From Zhengitettix transpicula (taxonomy: Eukaryota > Arthropoda > Insecta > Orthoptera > Tetrigidae): a DNA stretch of 64,000 nt. A program made the translations under genes and the position numbers. Location of the stretch: NCBI GenBank assembly GCA_037074705.1, contig CM073594.1, positions 78,555,009-78,619,008 of the forward strand, given 5' to 3'. Shown piece after piece: positions 33,355-45,879 of this stretch (position 1 is its first letter; each line of letters starts with the position of its first letter). The notes beneath the pieces are model-generated. The model searched no databases. It saw only the letters and a list, made by a program, of their open reading frames with translations, and had not been told where the DNA came from.

Positions 33355-34734
33355 GATTTATAATAACATACAATTTATTTTAACACTATTTTAACACAAA
33401 AACTTTCACCATTAGTAGCATAACACAATTCGGGTTTTAGGTGAAGTGGACCGACTAAAAAATGGCGGTCAGTGTTTTTTGTTGCTGCCACCCAGAGCGC
33501 TGTAACGCTGATATAGCCACTCTATTATGTTTATATATCTCTTTGCCAAAATTGGATAATCAGTTCAGAGTGCACATCTGTATTCAATTTAAAGTAAAAA
33601 AAATAATTTATTTACATAATAAAATAATTAAAAGAGTCTATGAAAACTTTCATAATTACACACTGATAACGTAAGAAGAGTGGCAAATCAAATGTAAGAG
33701 GGAAATTCTATATTCTAATTACAATTAGAGACACAATTTCTTAATAACTAAAGCAAAGTTATCAAATAGAAAACTTAATTAGCATAGGAATAACGAGTTC
33801 AGCTAAACATTAATAAAAAGTAATTATAATTGTGATAAATTCATCAAGTATACAACTAAGAAATTATTACAAGCATTAGGGAACATCTTTAATAGTTTAT
33901 TAGCAGTTGTTGTATTTGGTTCAAAAATCTCTTAAAACAAGCCAAAATATTATATAAATTAATAGTAATTCGAATATTGTAATACAAAAGTGCATTATAA
34001 TTTGAAATGATTATATTTACAGTAAAACAATTTTTTAGTATTTTTTAAACAACTATTTGGAGATTTACGTATTGAGCTAATGAAAAATTTGTTTCCAGAT
34101 ATACTTGCACTGAATGAAAAAAGTGAGTGAGTAGAGTTCTTTTGACATTAATTCGAAAAGATTTGTAGTTATTTTAATATTTTGGGGAAATTTATTATAT
34201 AGTGAGCTACTTTTCTCAGTCTCGGACACCAAAAGCAGACAGGCATAAAAATTTGAAAAATGGTAACAAGATGATAAAAATTGACACTAACAGAAATTTC
34301 AACACCAAAGTCAAATAAATCAATACTTGTGAAAAAATAAAAATAAGTTTCAATACAAAAAGTATTAGAAAGTCATATTCAAGAGAAAATAAAATACTTC
34401 AACAAAATAAAATACACAAAGCTAAACCCTAGATATTATATTAATATCATAGACTTTTATTCAAATACCATGCCAATTATATTAAATTGAAGATAGTAAT
34501 ACAAAATTCCATTCTGTTTTGAGTGCAACCGTGTTCTAACCATAAATTAGACAATGAGAAAAAACGCATCCGTGTCACATTTAAAAACAACAAACACGGC
34601 TTTAAAATAATGTTGAAATTTGGGAAAACCATGGAAGAAAACGTATTAGACAGAATGAATCATGGGATAGAAACTTAAGAAAGAAGAAAAATAAATATCG
34701 AAAACGTAGTCAGCTGTTCTAGTTCCGGGGCTTT
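33355..34734. other. AT-rich spacer; AAAATGGCGGT motif near its start
   Basis: Upstream of the THAP gene there is an AAAATGGCGGT motif at 33459-33469. Beyond about 33550 the DNA is very AT-rich with no gene, repeat or RNA recognised. Confidence 0.5.
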
Positions 34735-35153
34735 CCTCATCCCGGATTTAAAAATAAGGCTATCATATGCCGTTAAACCCTGTTCTGGTTTGAGGGGTAT
34801 ACGTTCCGCGGTCGCATACGTTGGACGTACGGCAAGAGTTGTTTGTTGATCCTCATGGACCAGTCGGCCATCAAATACAGTCGGGGCATGGACTTTGGAA
34901 TGTTGCTACCCACAGCAAACCCAATTTCCGTTAATGGGAGGGCGTGGAACAAGTACCAAATGCTCGACCTATCTGATGAAGGATTTCCCTTCATCACTTT
35001 TAGGCTAATGCTGGGTGGGATTCTTAAAATGCAGCCCAGGAACCCTAGTTACCCTTTGGAAACCTTGATCTACCTTTCACTCCCGCCTTTTCCATCCCTT
35101 CCTATGCTATTAATCGGGAAAGCCACCAATGCAGATAAACCTCATGTAGCCTG

Positions 35154-35160
<7 letters not shown>
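34735..35160 (+). repeat. Diverged plus-strand copy of the A-tailed repeat R3
   Basis: Reads like the reverse complement of the 45427-46406 units: CCTGTTCTGGTTTGAGGGGT, ACGTTCCGCGGTCGCA, GACCAGTCGGCCA, GGGAGGGCGTGGAACAAGTA, CTTTTAGGCTAATG, CTTCCTATGCTATTAA, ending CTCATGTAGCCTGT. It then runs into (CT)n and (AT)n tracts where other copies have an A tail. The 133-codon frame inside is not conserved in other copies. Confidence 0.7.

Positions 35161-35217
<57 letters not shown>
35156..35217. repeat. (CT)n then (TA)n microsatellite
   Basis: A short CT run is followed by about 48 bp of TA, ending exactly where the next LTR starts (TGTAATAACC). Confidence 0.95.
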
Positions 35218-35220
<3 letters not shown>

Positions 35221-36680
35221 AATAACCAAATAACGGCAATTTAATTTGATGGGCTTTTAAATGAAAAATTATAGACTTTAAAACAAACAACATTTATTTA
35301 CCAATTCTTGAAACATTATACAATTTAATATTATAAAAAGATCTCTTTCTCTCATGGGTCTCTACTGGGTTTGATAACGGACAGAATTTAAATATTAAAA
35401 GAACCCAACATTTATCTTTAACTTAAACAGAAGTATCGACGAAACTTATTACCGAACTTATTCTACAGATTGCTTCTAAATTTACTAGAGTTTATTTTAC
35501 TATCAAAAGAAGAGAACGATATCTGACGGTTATCCTTTAATTACGTTTACACATGTTAAAATTTCAACTCACGGTTTCTCAGGAACCTTCGGCTCGTTCA
35601 TTAAACACGCACTTTATAGCTTGGACGTTTACACACACTGGCTCTAACACTTATTACTGGTTCGACGATAGCTGGTTCTCCATACTCAGCGAAGATATCC
35701 CAGTTGCTCGTCGTGACACTAATCGACGCCGGTTGCTGTATCTTGATCTCCTACCATCGAAGACAGGTCAAATTCTCATACTCATACAGATAGAACTTCT
35801 GAATGTAAAAATGTTTACAGCTGAATAATTTTGCTGACTGATGCTGAATAACGCTGACCAACTCTGACTCAAACTCAACTCACGATGCACACAGCACGCT
35901 GGCTCCACTCTGACTGTTCTGACTCCTTTTCCACGCTGACTCTCGCTGACTGTCACTGACTAACTTCACAATAGGTTGTTTCACCCTTATATATCCTACT
36001 AGCATCCTTGTTTTCCGCTCTGTTCCATGGCCACGTCGGATTTTACTGACAGCTTTTCCATTACTCAGATTTACTTTCTGCCGCTGCAGTTTCCTTAGCC
36101 AGCTGCTAGCCCCTTCGTCATGTCACATCGAGACAGGACCCGCAATTACTTTTCACCCTCAATATCCCAAGTAAATACGCCACTTGACATCTCTCCATTA
36201 CTCAGAGATTTTACTTCCTTGCAGCTGTAGTCCTTTCGCCAGCTGCTCTGTCTTGTCCGAAAACCGACAATCGAGACAGGTCTAATTTGTCTTTGCACCC
36301 TCCTCTCACATGTGCGCGATTCTAGCTTCTCCAGATCCTAAATCAACAAGTGACCGGACCCGCAATTACTTTGGACCTGTCATCTCATCCGTCCTTTTGA
36401 TCAGCACTCTCTAGAACAAATTGCAGCTTCCTGTTCTGCTCCCACACCCCTCATCCCAAACAAATGTCTCGTCCCTCTGTCACACCGTCCTTACAAATTA
36501 CGACTTCCTCTGCCGGCCAAAAGCACTAATCAGAGATAAATGTCTTGCCGCTCCGTCTTGTCACATCGTGACAGGACCCGCAATAACTTTTCACTCGCAT
36601 TCTCTTTACGAAATGTGCGCTGTTTAGAACCAATGCATTCCCTCAATGCATTACATTACAATGCATTCCCTCAATGCATT

Positions 36681-36683
<3 letters not shown>
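35218..36683 (-). mobile_element. Solo LTR (~1.47 kb) inserted in a TA tract
   Basis: Ends TGTAAT...ATTACA, with (TA)n on both sides (to 35217 and from 36684). CATGGGTCTCTACTGGGTTT (about 35355) is the reverse complement of the segment conserved in the 42341 LTR (AAACCCAGTAGAGACCCTGA), so this LTR is in minus orientation. Internally, GACAGGACCCGCAAT(T/A)ACTT recurs at about 36133, 36355 and 36570 and could be an enhancer repeat. A CTGAC-rich stretch lies at 35832-35965. No open frame of interest. Confidence 0.65.
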
Positions 36684-36725
<42 letters not shown>

Positions 36726-36735
36726 GTATATATAT
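36684..36735. repeat. (TA)n microsatellite
   Basis: TA dinucleotides after the LTR end ATTACA, ending with TGTATATGTATATATA. Confidence 0.95.
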
Positions 36736-36777
36736 TTTTTACGGAAAATGTGACAAGGTCAAATTAACTAACACATA

Positions 36778-36915
36778 AGGATAGGAAAGAGAGACTGATG
36801 CCGACTAACCTGAAATCAGTAGTTGGCCCCAGTTGAGATTGGTGAAACTTCAAATTTTCAAGAGCCTGAGCCGCTTTCATTAGAAAGGAAGATCTGAACT
36901 GAATGCCAGCTGGGC

Positions 36916-36918
<3 letters not shown>
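36778..36918 (+). mobile_element. MITE left half (GATAGGAAAGAGAGAC)
   Basis: Starts GGATAGGAAAGAGAGACTG like the 20199-20350 MITE and stops at the next (TA)n tract. Confidence 0.45.

Positions 36919-36984
<66 letters not shown>
36919..36984. repeat. (TA)n microsatellite
   Basis: About 64 bp of TA directly before an LTR fragment. Confidence 0.97.
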
Positions 36985-36988
<4 letters not shown>

Positions 36989-37457
36989 ATGCCAATTAAT
37001 TATCACATTAATTGTTTTTAAATAATTTAATTTGTTAATGAAAAATTAATTGTAAGCGAGAGCGTGCAAAGCAACAATGAGCGTCGAGCTCTGTTCCTAT
37101 TATTGAGGAGTCGAAATGGATTACGCGCGCAAAAGTATGTTGAGTCTTCAGTCTACCACGAGAGGAGAGACATTGTAAAAGTTAGTCTAAGTCTACGGTC
37201 AGCCACGAAAGGATTTAAAAGTAAATCCTCACCGAGCTACTTAGAAGTTTTCAATCCAAACCGATAAATAAATCGGTAGAAGACTAAAAAAATCTGCAAC
37301 TTATAAGATTCCTGTAAGCAAGCAGTTAGTTGGACCGAGTAGATGTGCTAACAATTAGCATTATAAAGAACTTTTAGCATTATAAAGAACTTGAACAATT
37401 TCGTGCTGAGGGAAAACGACATCAGATAGCCGACCAATTAGGAGGATCATCCGAGTT
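36985..37457 (+). mobile_element. Truncated LTR of the TGTAATGCC family
   Basis: AGTAATGCCAATTAATTA at the start, then an AAAGCAACAATG...GTC... CGCGC(G/A)(C/A)AAA block and AGGAGGATCATCCGAGTT near 37440, as in the 42341 and 57640 copies. It is cut after CATCCGAGTTCC and followed by a short (TA)n run. Confidence 0.7.
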
Positions 37458-37619
37458 CCTATATATATATATGTGTATAATTTAAAAAATTCAAGAGAAG
37501 AATATGTCAGCAGAACAGGAAAGACTGTCAACAAAAATGTGAATAGGGCACATGCGATTGTCTGCATACATGCTACAAAATGTTTACTAAAGAACAACAT
37601 AAAATTATATTTAACTAGT

Positions 37620-38790
37620 TGTTTTTTATTTTAGTTTGCATTAGAGGATGCATGAAAATGAGTGAAGCAAAGGAAAGATATGGTGTTAATTGTGGCCAAA
37701 GAAGGAAGCAGCGTTCATGTGAGAGTTTGCAAACAGACATTCATACCTTTGCATGTGGTAGACTTTTGAGGTTAGTTGGAAAAAGAAACAGACTGAAGGG
37801 ACTCCAAAAGTAGATAGTCATGACATACATTGAAACAGACCAAATAAAGCTAATGATCATCAATGTAATTTGGTTGTAAGTCACATTAATAGTTTACCAT
37901 TGTGTGACTGTCATTATTTCAGAAGGTCAGCTCCAAAGAAAAAATATTTCCCTTATGGTCTACATAAAATTGATGTACAAATTGTCTGCAGATTGCATAA
38001 AGCAAGAACAGTATCCTAGTAACATTGTGAATGAATATGTGTGAATATATGTCTGTACTAAGTTGAATCTTGCATTTTGCACACCATCGACAGACACATG
38101 TTAAGTTTGTGATGCACTCCACATAAAACTTTCAGCTGTTGGAGATGAAGTTGAGAAACCAAAATTATTGTGTAAAAGTGCAGCCTATTCTAAAGCTAGC
38201 AGCTTAGTGGATGTGATAGCAATCAATTTGCAGCAGGATGGTCTTTAAACGAGTGAAGTCTTTTACAAGACAAATAAGGACAAATACTTTTTATTCTTGA
38301 TTGTACTTCTGATAATGTTAGCAAGTATATGTGGTCATAAAAAGTTCCACAACATGGTACAGATGAGGTTGTATCATGTTTAACTAAGTACACTTCAATA
38401 CTGTGACAAATTAATACTTTCCTCTATCAACTAATTTGCCCAAAACAATTTTTTTTTCTTGTAGGTTTTTGGCTACAACTGATACATAAACAGTTTTCTA
38501 AAGAAATCAAACACAAGTACCTAGTTTCAGGTTGCAGTTATCTGCCATGTGACCAGGACTTTGGACTGATAAAAAATAAAAGAGTGCAAAAACCTGCCGA
38601 TTGTGAAGAGCTCATAAGATATACAAAAACAGTTAAAATTCAGTTTAATATGACCAAAATGCAGCCAGCTGGCTTTTTTAAGTGCAAGGCTTTTAACTTA
38701 TAGTACAACAAATTGAAAATACACAGGAGACAAAAGTCCTGTTGCTATCAGTTGCATCCTTTAAGTTCTCCATCACACAACCATGGAAAT
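37620..38790 (+). pseudogene. Decayed transposon-derived insect multicopy gene
   Basis: Across frames I read LQ-rich text near 38200 (SLVDVIAINLQQ), VFYKTNKDKYF, and at about 38500-38700 an open part with HKYLVSGCSYLPCDQDFGLI ending near QPAGFFKCKAFN. This resembles a C-terminal block (xFLVSGHSxLPNDxDFG) that I know from unnamed, multicopy, transposase-like proteins of insects. Many stops and frameshifts are present. The exact family could not be named, and no terminal repeats were found. Confidence 0.5.
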
Positions 38791-39038
38791 ACAAAGTAAA
38801 GTTTACTTAGTCAGATGTAGAATAATGTAATTATGTAAATAAAGACACACTGCATTTTACAAATGTTAAGCTTGAGCGAAAATATTCCAAACCCAGACTA
38901 ATAAATCCCAATATATTAAAAAATATGCCCAACAGTTTTCATTCATTTTATAACAGTTTGATCTCTCAAGATCCCTCTACTCAGGACTGTGAAAATGACA
39001 TGGGTAAAGATGTTTTTGGCATACCTGATAATGTACAT

Positions 39039-39759
39039 GGGTGAGTCAATAAGTAATGCCTCCTTTCTCTCTCTCTTTTATTTGTCAAGACAATTAAATG
39101 CAATTTACAAAGCATAAACCCAAAACATTAATGATTAAATTTTCACTTTTCAATATAGTCTCAATCCTTTTAACAGTTTTTGTCCAACTTTTAACAGGGG
39201 CATGTAATTGACTGTGGTGGAGTCACTGCAATAACTGGCTCTGCTTTTCATCAGCCAATGATGATTGTCCTTCAGCTTCCTTACAGTTCTACTGATTTGA
39301 CCACTGTTGCCCAGATATTTTTGTTTGTCTTAGTACATAAAAAGGTTTCCAATAAATATGAGTTCTTGACACATAAAGTAAGTCTTATTTTATACATACA
39401 AATTCGTAAAAATTTAATCTCATATTTACAGGATTACCTTTTACTTTTAATAATTATATATGCTAAAATATATTCCATCGCCCAACAATACTGACTTCCA
39501 CTGCTGCATTACCATACACATTTTTCAGCCTTTCATGAATGCAAATGGGCATTTTACTTCCCCATTTAAGAATTTAATCACAGAATGCTGTCTAATACGT
39601 TATTGTCTGCCATTTTGAAAGAGGGTGCAGTTCTGCCACCAGTTGACTTAAGGAAGTTGTTATTGCATCTTTGAGGAATTGTGCCAAATTCAAAATTTTC
39701 ACATAACTAACTTATTTAAGGAGAAAAAAGAATAGGAGGGTTTACATATTGAACCACCC
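39039..39759 (-). mobile_element. Mariner M5, internally rearranged
   Basis: The left end GGGTGAGTCAATAAGTAATG and the right end (reverse complement GGGTGGTTCAATATGTAAA) are inverted copies. On the minus strand from 39613, MADNN, then across frames QHSVIKFLNGEVKCPFAF and VYGNAAVEVS follow the mariner N-terminus. The catalytic domain is gone; the middle (39285-39470) is instead one arm of a large inverted repeat. Non-functional. Confidence 0.65.
39285..39470 (+). repeat. Large inverted repeat, left arm
   Basis: AGTTCTACTGATTTGACCAC...TTACTTTTAATAAT is about 93% identical by eye to the reverse complement of 39961-40150, with about 490 bp between the arms. The left arm lies inside mariner M5 and the right arm outside it. 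The 78-codon frame on this arm is not a recognised gene. Confidence 0.85.
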
Positions 39760-39960
39760 TCATATCACAGAACCTACAGTGTAACTGTGTTTAAACATCA
39801 CAGATGAATAAGCTTGAGTATTAATCCAACTTGCTTCATTTTCTTTGAAATATGACATTACAATTTAGTACCTTTTTTTAAAAAAATAAAAAAATAAAAA
39901 GTAATATAAAAATTAATACCAAACCTATCTACCCATGGTATGAAATGCTATATAAAGATA

Positions 39961-40150
39961 TTTATTTTAGCATATATGATTATTAAAAGTAAAAGGTAAT
40001 CCTGTAAACATGAGATTAAATTTTTAAGAATTTGTATGTATAAAATAAGTCTTTACTTTATGTGTTAACAACTCATATTTATTGGAAACCTTTTTATATA
40101 CTAAGACAAACAAAAATATCTGTGCAACAGTGGTCAAATCAGTACAACTG
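39961..40150 (-). repeat. Large inverted repeat, right arm
   Basis: Reverse-complement partner of 39285-39470, ending CAGTACAACTG. Confidence 0.85.
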
Positions 40151-42340
40151 TTTGTGGTACACTAACAAAAACTTATATTTCAATATTACATTTTAAGAGT
40201 GATTAATGAATTGTGTTTTTTGAGTAATAACTTCTATGATATTAATTTTTATAGGTTTTTATTATTAGAATACATTCAGCGGAACAGAACACAATCACAA
40301 GAATGTACAGTCAAAGATAAGTTTGTTGTTTAATAAGCTGGAAAAAATCAGTGAACAATTAGTGTGATTAAAATGTGTTTTTCTTTTATGTAAGAAAAAC
40401 CAAATGATTTTAACTTGAAGTCAATCTTCCTTCATATTAAAAAAAGATGGATTAGACTACTGTTGTGTTGAGCCCCTCAATTATGTGCACAAATAACTCA
40501 ATGGTCTCTTTCAATATCAAACTTATCACCATTTAAACCGTTGTCAGAAAAATCTGGTTTCAATAGTTAACAATTGGGACTGTATATTTATTGGATATTT
40601 GTTATAATGGTATTTTATCCTTACTTTTTTGTAGATAATGTTGACAAATCATAATTTAGTGGTTTATCATGATAAACTTTGTACAGATCGGTGAATTTAT
40701 TGGATTTCATCTTATGAATTGTATAAGGTGCTGATATAAAAAATAGTAACAGATATGTCATTGTTGTTCAGAACATGATTAAGTTCTTTAATTTCAGGTA
40801 TAACAGCAAATTAGGAAATAAATATTTGTTTTAACTAGCATATGAAAATATTTCATTATTAGTAATGGTATTAAGTTATTATAGAAACTTTTGGGAAAAC
40901 AAATTAAGAAGCACATACAGCAAATAAATTAGCAAAGGCTGGATTTAAACAAACTCACATATACCAAAGAAGGCCGACAAACTAAGGGAAAGGTTTTTCT
41001 GTCAGTTACTTGAAACTGTTGTGGAGTACTACAAAAAAACCTTTCAAACTACTACACCTTCTAAAGTAGTAGTGAAATGAACTGAAGATTGTTACCAAAA
41101 TTGTCCATCTCTTTTATGAAAATGTGCTTATCAGTGGAAGTAAAAGTAATGTGACTGTGACAGTCAACAGACCTTTGAACATCAAGTGACTTTTTGTTTT
41201 TGTGCTGAATAATCCAGTGTCAGCAGAGTTCCATAGTAAATTGTCTATCGAAGGCAAAAAAAACTATGGGGTAGCGCCTGTAAGGTGGAGTCTCATTAAC
41301 TTCGTTTGTTAAAATATATTATTTAGACCAAAGGTAATATGAAAGTTAATTTGACAATTTATAGCACAATGTGCAGAACGTACAGCTCTGTAATTTTTTG
41401 GAAATACATTTCTTTAGCATATTGACATCAGCGGTATTTTTTTAATCATTTTTCGGCATAGTTGGGTCTATCAACTCCCCCAGTACCCAGTCAATAAGGC
41501 AGCGGTTAATTTTGGCGGTAAAATCGCCCCCAGGCATTTTCAACCGTTACTCAAGACGTTTCGTAAACTGACTGCCACTTCCGTCGTGCACTGGGCATTG
41601 CCTTCTTTGGAGTCGGAGAAATATCTCGTAGGCGAGTCAACAGATACTGGTGACCTGCTTGTGTGTAGCCTACACAACAGGAATCGCGGAGTTGCGCAAT
41701 TTACGTGGAAGAGGCGACAGACTGGAGACCTTGGGTGGAGTTCATATGTGCTACTATTGAAATCTTCAAACCTTTATTTAGCCGTGGACCTCAAAACCGA
41801 TTGTTGAACCAGTGCTTATTCCACAAAATTTAAATAAACGAGTGTACTAAATTTAGAAAAAATAAATGTATAGATTAACTAGAATTATAAAATATAAATT
41901 ACCAAAAAATAGGGAAAAAATTGAAATAGAGAAACGGCAACTCGTCCTTATTTTGTGCAGTAAAATTTACACGGTAGCTACTGACTTAAAATCAAAATAT
42001 ATGTGCACTGTAATAAACATTTTAGACAAAAAATACTTGGGATTAATAATATGACATTTGTACGTAAAACTTAGTCAAATCAGGGCTTATGACATAAAAA
42101 GTAACATCTCATTCGTAAATATATAGTATAATCCGCCTAGTATTATTTTGCTAAGAGGGCGTTAAACTCTACATCTACAATTTAATATAAATTAAGGGAT
42201 TGGTGAATTTATCAGAATTAACCAACCCGTTTGAGAAAAGGACGAGACGATGTCACGTCGATGGATTCGCGAGTGAGCAATGTCGTCATGATCAGTAAAC
42301 TGCAATATACTGCAGTGAAAATGTTTTAGATACTTGATGC
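40151..42340. other. Spacer, no recognised gene
   Basis: AT-rich apart from a more GC-rich block at about 41460-41800, which holds a 73-codon ATG frame (41586-41807). That frame has no recognisable motif, splice context or paralogue in the window, so it is not called. Confidence 0.5.
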
Positions 42341-43222
42341 TGTAATGCCAATTAATTAGGCCATTAATTGGTTTTAATAAAATTTAATTGTAGCGGCAGG
42401 AGTTTCCAAAGCGACAATGGAGGCAGGCTCTGTTACTTTGTCGGAAAGTCAAAAATAGCGTATGCGCGCTAAAACTAGAGACTACGATAGTTCAGTTGGT
42501 GACGGGACATTTCGGAGGACGGAACAAATGATTCTAGAGCAGAGACTAGCCGTTGTTTAATGTATTATTAAACAAAGTTGTGATTTTAAGACAAAGTAAA
42601 AACATTCACGGAAGCATTTAAATCGTAAATATTGCTAAGTAAAAGCAGTGTACGTCTGTAGCCAGCCAGGAATAGTAAAGTTGCAGTTTAAGTCCCAAGC
42701 GGTAAAAAAGACTAGCAAATCTATGAATCACAGGATTCATACAAGGCAAGCGGTCACCAGATAGCTGACAAAAAGGAGGATCATCCGAGTTTATGGGAGC
42801 CTATCAAGATTGACTTAAAGAGTGTAAAATCTTTGAGCCGATATTAGAATCAGTGTACAATTTTTTTTGCAATAGTGTATTTCCGAAAACAAAAAAAGGA
42901 ATTCTGGAACCAGCTGGACAGATGTGAGTAACAAAATACAAAATAATGTTTTATGTAAACGATCTATTTTAATTGTTAATCAGAGTTAATTTCTTTTCTT
43001 TTAATTTCTTTCTATCGACATTTTGTCTCGGTGAATTATAAACTGTGTTAATTAGTTTTTTTAAATCAAATTGTTGTGTCCATTATCAAACCCAGTAGAG
43101 ACCCTGAGATTTAATATTTTAAATTGTAATTGTCTTTGAGTTATTTCCACAAAATAAATAAATATTTTGTTTGTTAATTTTGATCTTTTCATTTAATAAA
43201 AGCCTTCCATTTTATTATTACA
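42341..43222 (+). mobile_element. LTR (882 bp) of the TGTAATGCC family
   Basis: TGTAATGCCAATTAATTAGG at the start, ATTATTACA at the end. Shares GTATGCGCGCTAAAACT, GGAGGATCATCCGAGTT, CAGCTGGACAG and TATCAAACCCAGTAGAGACC with the 57640 copy. It is followed by a primer-binding-site-like sequence, so it is a 5' LTR of a plus-strand element whose body has been lost. Confidence 0.75.
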
Positions 43223-43226
43223 TAAA

Positions 43227-43244
43227 TGATGCTTAACGTGATTC
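43227..43244 (+). other. Primer-binding-site-like sequence
   Basis: TGATGCTTAACGTGATTC, four bases after the LTR end, aligns with TGGCGCTTGAACGTGAGGC at 58816-58834. Both resemble the tRNA-Lys-type site TGGCGCCCAACGTGGGGC. This copy is degenerate. Confidence 0.5.
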
Positions 43245-43764
43245 AAATTCATTAAAATAAATTTAATTAATTAAAGCTCAATTGTTGATTATTGCAATGC
43301 AATTTGATAACTGAAACTATTTTAAAGTCTCAGGTTGGAAAACCGAGGGAACTGCTACTACCCGCGACGATCGGACTGCTCCAACAATTCACACGGGTCG
43401 AATTATTACATCCTGTTCGCTGCGTGGAGGAAAACACTTCCATGTTGCTGTTTTTCGGAGCAGCATACTTTATCGAGCCGAGAACGCCGCGGAGAAGCAT
43501 TTCAAACTTCAATTGTAATTTTCAGTTCAACACCTTCATAAATCTCGATTATAGACACTAAATTAATAATTACTGTTTTAAATTGGAAAAAAAATTGGCA
43601 ACTAAAAAACACGTCATTATCCTTCAAAATAGTCACCCAGTTTTCTGATATCCTGAGGAAAAAGGTTGGCGGTTACATATGTAACATTTCCTTCACCTGT
43701 TGATCATTGGTAATTCGACAACCAAACATTCATTCTTCGTTCATGTTTGTTCGACCGCTTTAGA
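43245..43764. other. Downstream of the LTR, no gag or pol seen
   Basis: A frame of 89 codons (43292-43561, start ATG) is open but unrecognised. No retroviral-type motifs follow the primer site, so the element body is absent or unrecognisable. Confidence 0.4.
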
Positions 43765-44020
43765 TTTTTTTTTTTGATTTGAAAGGGGGGATGTGGAAGG
43801 GTAGAGGAAGGTAGCCAAGGGTTAACTAGGGCCCCCGGACTATATTTTAAGGATCCTACCCGGCATTCGCCTAAAGAAATGCAGGAAAAACTTGCATCAG
43901 GTAGGTAGGGCATTGGGTCCTTGTCCCACGCCCTTCCGATAGCGGGAGAGGAGTTTGCTGTGGGGACGCAGCATTACCTTCTCCGTGCCTCGATCAGTTT
44001 AGGAGGCAGCTGGCCGAATC
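43765..44020 (-). repeat. A-tailed repeat R3, truncated copy 1
   Basis: A T run at 43765-43775 (an A tail on the minus strand), then GAAAGGGGGGATGTGGAAGG to GGAGGCAGCTGGCCGA. The 3'-most ~60 bp and the 5' part are missing. Confidence 0.85.
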
Positions 44021-45426
44021 GAATGGTAAATAATATTAAACATATACTAATCCGACAACGCGAGATTTTTTGCTGGTTATGCTCCTGAATTGGCGGTTCT
44101 TGTGAGCTCCAAAAAATGCATACCCTAGAAGAGGGTTGATACATGTTTTACTTTCACTATATTCCATTAAATGCTTGTTCTATGGTGTGAAGTGATGGCT
44201 CTATGTTTCGTCCCTAGCTATGGTTCGTTAAAAATACTGTTTCACACTCGTGAGCCTGACGGTCGAGGTGCTGACAGATTGTCACACGATTGCGCTTTTG
44301 TTCTTCAGTTAATTGTTTAGTTGTTAGTTTTTGCAATTGGTTGACTTTTATATGCTGTGATCTCTTACCCTCGACTAATCCGTTTACAACAGTGTTCAGA
44401 AGTCTTCTTTGATTGACTTTATTTTACATTCAAAAATCTACAAAACAGTTTCACTTTCCTGTTTTCAAGTTTTTTCAGCAATAATTTAAAGCCTTTTCTT
44501 CTTCCGGCTCAGGAATGTCCTGGATTCTCCATTTTGTAATTGTGTACTTCACACGTGCGGTTTTAGAACCTCCTCACGAAATCATAATTAAGTTGTGGAA
44601 ACTATTAGACTTCTCATTTTGAAGGATGTCCTGTTATCTTGAACTGTCCAACTCGTACTTTAGATATCGTCTTCGATGCGTCAATCCTTGTTAACCTTGT
44701 TCGCGAAATTCAATCTTTCACTTCATCTATTGCATCGGAACTATTTATCATATTAATTGGGAGCGTTTCCACACAGAACATATAGCGTGGTGAGCAAACA
44801 ACGTTTTCGTCACACGGGGGAAGTAAGCAATGAAATGGCAACTTCGATTAATGATTGTTGGTGTGCCAGATGTTGCATCTATTGTATTCGCCAGATGGCA
44901 CTTGAGTTATGAGGTCAATTCCTGTGTTACAGTCGAGGTTTCCCAATTGGGCTTCCGACGAGCCCCTTAGTTCTTAGAAGGGTCATTTGGTTGAGAATTG
45001 GGTTGAGTCAGTTCTTTATATTCACGAGTGTAAAGTGCCTCAAAGTAAACATATACCGAAAGACTACAAAATGGAAATTTTGCATAAAAACAGATAGTTC
45101 ATGTTCGTTTCTCCTAGTAGCCTTTAATTAAATTAGAAAGCTATGATCTCTAGAATTGATATGAATTTACACAATAGGTGTTGCGCGTGAAGTAGGCGAC
45201 GAATCAAAACTTCCTCCTCGGTTGTATTATTGTTGCTCGACGTTTAGAAGTGACCAGTTTACAGGCAAGTTGCTGACGGCATTGCCGAAAACTTCTTCGA
45301 CAAAATAAATGGTTCTAAAAATTTTAACCTTTTATTTCCTTCGACTTGTGGCATGATATTTTGCAGTCACTATTGTTTCTCAGTTCCAATCGTAATTGTT
45401 TCCGCGAGCTAAATGATTTTATTTTT
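44021..45426. other. Spacer, nothing recognised
   Basis: Mixed-composition DNA without coherent long open frames or known repeats. Confidence 0.5.
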
Positions 45427-45879
45427 AGGGTAACAGGCTACATGAGGGTAATCCACATGGTGGCAATTCCCCTTTAATAGCATAGGAATGGATCTGAAAG
45501 GGGGGATGCGGTAGGGTAGAGCAAGGTAGCCAAGGGTTAACTAGGGCCCCCGGGCTATATTTTAAGGATCCTACCCGGCATTCGTCTAAAGAAATGCAGG
45601 GAAAACCTTAGAAAAACCTGCATCAGGTAGGTCGGGCATTTGGTGCTTGTCCCACGCCATTCCGATAGCGGGAGAGGAGTTTGCTGTGGGGACGCAGCAT
45701 TCCCTTCTCCGTGCCTCGACCAGTTTAGGAGGCAGCTGGCCGACTGTTCCAATGGGAATAGCGGACAACTCTTACCGTATGCCCAAGGTCTGTGACCCCG
45801 GAACATACACCTCTCAGAACAGGCCGAGGTGCCTCGGCTTGTGGGAACCTTAGTTCAAAAACAGAGAGGAAAGGCATCC
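45427..45879 (-). repeat. A-tailed repeat R3, array 1 unit 1
   Basis: Starts AGGGTAACAGGCTACATGAG, which read on the minus strand is the 3' end just before the A tail, and ends AGGAAAGGCATCC. It is head-to-tail with the next unit. The minus strand has an 83-codon frame that recurs in other copies. Confidence 0.88.

Noticed and set aside
34843..35244. 133-codon plus-strand frame ending in a Tyr-Ile repeat
   Set aside because: It runs out of a diverged R3 repeat into the (TA)n microsatellite; the YIYIYI tail is translated TA repeat.
41586..41807. 73-codon ATG frame in a GC-richer block
   Set aside because: No motif, no splice context and no relative in the window; length is within chance.
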